Below are positions 5,991 to 7,376 of a stretch of DNA of 7,376 nt, piece by piece. The DNA lies in contig JAKUSY010000145.1 of assembly GCA_022451445.1 (NCBI GenBank), forward strand, positions 1-7,376, given 5' to 3'. How positions within the stretch are numbered: the stretch's first letter is position 1; each line of letters begins with the position of its first letter. The position numbers were made by a program, and so were the translations under genes. This stretch comes from Planctomycetota bacterium. Lineage in GTDB: Bacteria > Planctomycetota > UBA8108. The notes beneath the pieces were generated by a model. It was not told where the DNA came from. It saw only the letters and a program-made list of their open reading frames with translations, and searched no databases.

Positions 5991-6002
5991 TGCTAATATA
6001 CA
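5991..6002. promoter_or_regulatory. AT island between divergent units, possible shared promoter
   Basis: Within otherwise GC-rich sequence, TGCTAATAT (5991-5999) fits an extended -10 on the plus strand and would give lpxD a leader of about 110 nt. The same bases read TATATT on the minus strand (6000-5995), which would start a leftward RNA near 5988, just ahead of the ATG at 5957. No good -35 is seen for either direction: the plus TTGAAA at 5968-5973 is 20 bp away, and the minus TTGCTC at 6025-6020 is 19 bp away. Confidence 0.25.
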
Positions 6003-6115
6003 TCGAATCCCGTGTTGTTGAGCAATCTGGGGGCTTTTCAGGGAGAAGCCTTTGCCTCTTTCCATGACTCCTTCCCCTTTTCCTCCTCCCCGCAGACCTG
6101 TAAACTGGGCCTGAT

Positions 6116-7195
6116 ATGAGCACCCAGCACAACCTTAGCGAACTCGCAGGGCTCGTCAATGGAGCCCTTGTTGGCGATGCGGACTACTCCATCGCATCCC
6201 TCGCATCCATCGCCAACGCAGGCCCCGAAGACCTCAGCTTTCTCGACAACAGGAAGCTGGAGAACGAGCTGGAGTCAACAAAGGCCGGCTGCGTATTGGT
6301 GGATAGAGAGCAGGAGGCGCCCGCGACGCTGAATATCATCCGCGTCGACCAGCCCCTTGTCGCCTGGGCGTCGGCGCTCGAGATTTTCCATCCGCGAAAA
6401 CGGCTCTTCGAAGATGTCTCGCCCGATGCCATCATCGGCAGAGACGTGGTCATCGGCGAAGGCGCTGGGATCGGACCCGGCGCATGGATAGGAGATGGAG
6501 CCGTCATCGGGGCCGCCACCGAGATATTCCCGGGCGCCACGATAGGGCCCGGAACCACCATTGGAGAAAACTGTCTCATCTATCCCGGCGTGCACATCTA
6601 TCACGACTGCGCCCTGGGAGACCGGGTCATCATTCACAGCGGCGCCGTTATCGGCGCCGATGGGTACGGTTTTGCCCAGGAAGATACGGGCAATCCGGCT
6701 GAGCCCGTCATCCACAGAAAGGTCGAGCAGGTTGGCAGTGTCATTGTCGAAGACGATGTCGAGATCGGGGCGAACACCACCATCGACCGCGGCGCCCTCG
6801 ACTCAACCCTTATCGGAAAGGGCACAAAGATCGATAGCCAGGTGGTTATTGGACACAACTGCCGAATCGGTGAGCACTGCCTGCTGATCTCGCAGGTCGG
6901 AATCGCCGGGAGCTCCCGCCTGGGAAATTACGTTACCCTGGCGGGCCAGGCCGGCGTGACTGGGCACGCCACGATAGGCGATGGGGCGATCGTCGGTGGC
7001 GGAAGCGGAGTCATGCAGGATCTCGAGGGGGGCCAGGTCTATCTCGGCACCCCGGCTCGGCCGGCCGGCTCCACCAAGAAGGTCTACGCCCTGCTGAAAA
7101 AGCTGCCGGAGTACGCACGAAAAATCAGAAAACTGGAAAAGCGGCTGCGGGAAATTGAAGGCTCCGGAAGCGATGGGCCTGCCGGGGGCGCCTGA
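6116..7195 (+). CDS. lpxD: UDP-3-O-acylglucosamine N-acyltransferase LpxD
   Basis: A 359-residue cytoplasmic acyltransferase of lipid A synthesis that adds a hydroxyacyl chain from ACP to the 2-amino group of UDP-3-O-acylglucosamine. Residues 1-100 are the uridine-binding domain (LSELAGLVNGALVGD, PEDLSFLDN). Residues about 103-300 are hexapeptide repeats of a left-handed beta-helix (IIGRDVVIGEGAGIGPG and many like it). ADGYGFA (181-187) and VVIGHNCRIGEH (243-254) are LpxD signatures; His 247 matches the catalytic His of E. coli (H239), and His 284 in VTGHATIG matches its second conserved His. The C-terminal helix (about 321-348, KKLPEYARKIRKLEKRLREI) is typical of the trimer. ATG at 6116 has no clear ribosome site, but an in-frame TAA at 6101 precludes a longer form. 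No other lpx gene is adjacent within the window. The 3' end touches a convergent gene. Confidence 0.95.
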   Translation: MSTQHNLSELAGLVNGALVGDADYSIASLASIANAGPEDLSFLDNRKLENELESTKAGCVLVDREQEAPATLNIIRVDQPLVAWASALEIFHPRKRLFEDVSPDAIIGRDVVIGEGAGIGPGAWIGDGAVIGAATEIFPGATIGPGTTIGENCLIYPGVHIYHDCALGDRVIIHSGAVIGADGYGFAQEDTGNPAEPVIHRKVEQVGSVIVEDDVEIGANTTIDRGALDSTLIGKGTKIDSQVVIGHNCRIGEHCLLISQVGIAGSSRLGNYVTLAGQAGVTGHATIGDGAIVGGGSGVMQDLEGGQVYLGTPARPAGSTKKVYALLKKLPEYARKIRKLEKRLREIEGSGSDGPAGGA

Positions 7196-7376
7196 TCAGG
7201 CGAGCCCCTCGAGGAGCGAGTCGAGCTCAGGGGCGAGCTTCTGCCAATGGTAGCGGGCGGTGGCCTGCCGGAGCTCCCCGGCGAGGTCGGCGGGCGGCTC
7301 CCGCAGAAAAGAAGCCAGCATGCCCGGCAGCTCGGAGGGATCGTTGTAGAGACAGGCCGCGTGAAATCTTTCCGGC
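7196..7376 (-). CDS. C-terminal end of a probable family-1/4 glycosyltransferase (partial)
   Basis: A minus-strand frame is open from the right edge to TGA at 7198-7196, showing the last 59 residues. DPSELPGMLASFLREPP followed by ARYHWQKLAPELDSLLEGL resembles the usual close of GT-B glycosyltransferases (an Asp-Pro-x-x-Leu region, a helix, then a [FY]xW-x-x-[VL]-A-x-x-[LY] helix). The catalytic and sugar-nucleotide sites lie outside the window, so donor and acceptor are unknown. Next to lpxD, a role in LPS core or another surface glycan is plausible, although the genes converge and are not co-transcribed. Its stop lies directly against the lpxD stop, with no spacer. Confidence 0.6.
   Translation of the reverse strand, partial: PERFHAACLYNDPSELPGMLASFLREPPADLAGELRQATARYHWQKLAPELDSLLEGLA

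Noticed and set aside
1..7376. CRISPR arrays, insertion sequences, toxin-antitoxin or phage genes
   Set aside because: I saw no direct-repeat arrays, transposase motifs or terminal repeats; the window reads as ordinary chromosomal genes plus one unusual gene-free region.

Overview
The window looks like a chromosomal segment from a Gram-negative bacterium of moderately high GC (coding parts roughly 60% by eye). The Gram-negative call rests on lpxD (lipid A synthesis) and a lipoprotein-type signal peptide. A PPi-type phosphofructokinase and a Ca-loop propeller/ASPIC protein encoded next to a TPR protein are common in uncultured marine, soil or anaerobic lineages such as Acidobacteriota, Planctomycetota or delta-proteobacterial groups. 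I cannot name the taxon from this sequence.

Layout. Bases 1-811 hold no protein gene I can support. They contain a convincing intrinsic terminator on the minus strand (189-218), a string of hairpins, and a minus-strand stretch unusually rich in GGA motifs. I propose a non-coding RNA here, running leftward into the terminator. An AT-rich block (about 560-780) probably carries the promoter of the rightward genes. Bases 812-2943 (+) are a two-gene unit: a PPi-type phosphofructokinase with a TTG start, then a class I aldolase that resembles 4-hydroxy-2-oxoglutarate aldolase (HOGA1) more than dihydrodipicolinate synthase. Bases 2946 to about 5957 (-) are a leftward three-gene unit with overlapping ends: a short TPR-like protein, an exported TPR protein interrupted by an in-frame amber codon, and a putative lipoprotein with seven Ca-loop FG-GAP/VCBS motifs and a C-terminal ASPIC/UnbV domain. 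Bases 6116-7195 (+) are lpxD, and 7196-7376 (-) is the C-terminal end of what looks like a glycosyltransferase.

How the genes fit together. The first pair is central carbon metabolism: reversible PPi-linked glycolysis and a pyruvate-forming aldolase. The leftward unit probably makes an envelope-exposed propeller protein together with TPR helpers; the 4-bp and 14-bp overlaps suggest coupled translation. lpxD belongs to lipid A synthesis and the adjoining glycosyltransferase may act in LPS or another surface glycan. Both convergent junctions (2943/2946 and 7195/7196) have almost no spacer.

The points most worth a second look are the GGA-rich terminator-ended RNA candidate on the minus strand of 189 to about 573, and the single amber codon (5185-5187) inside an otherwise continuous TPR reading frame.
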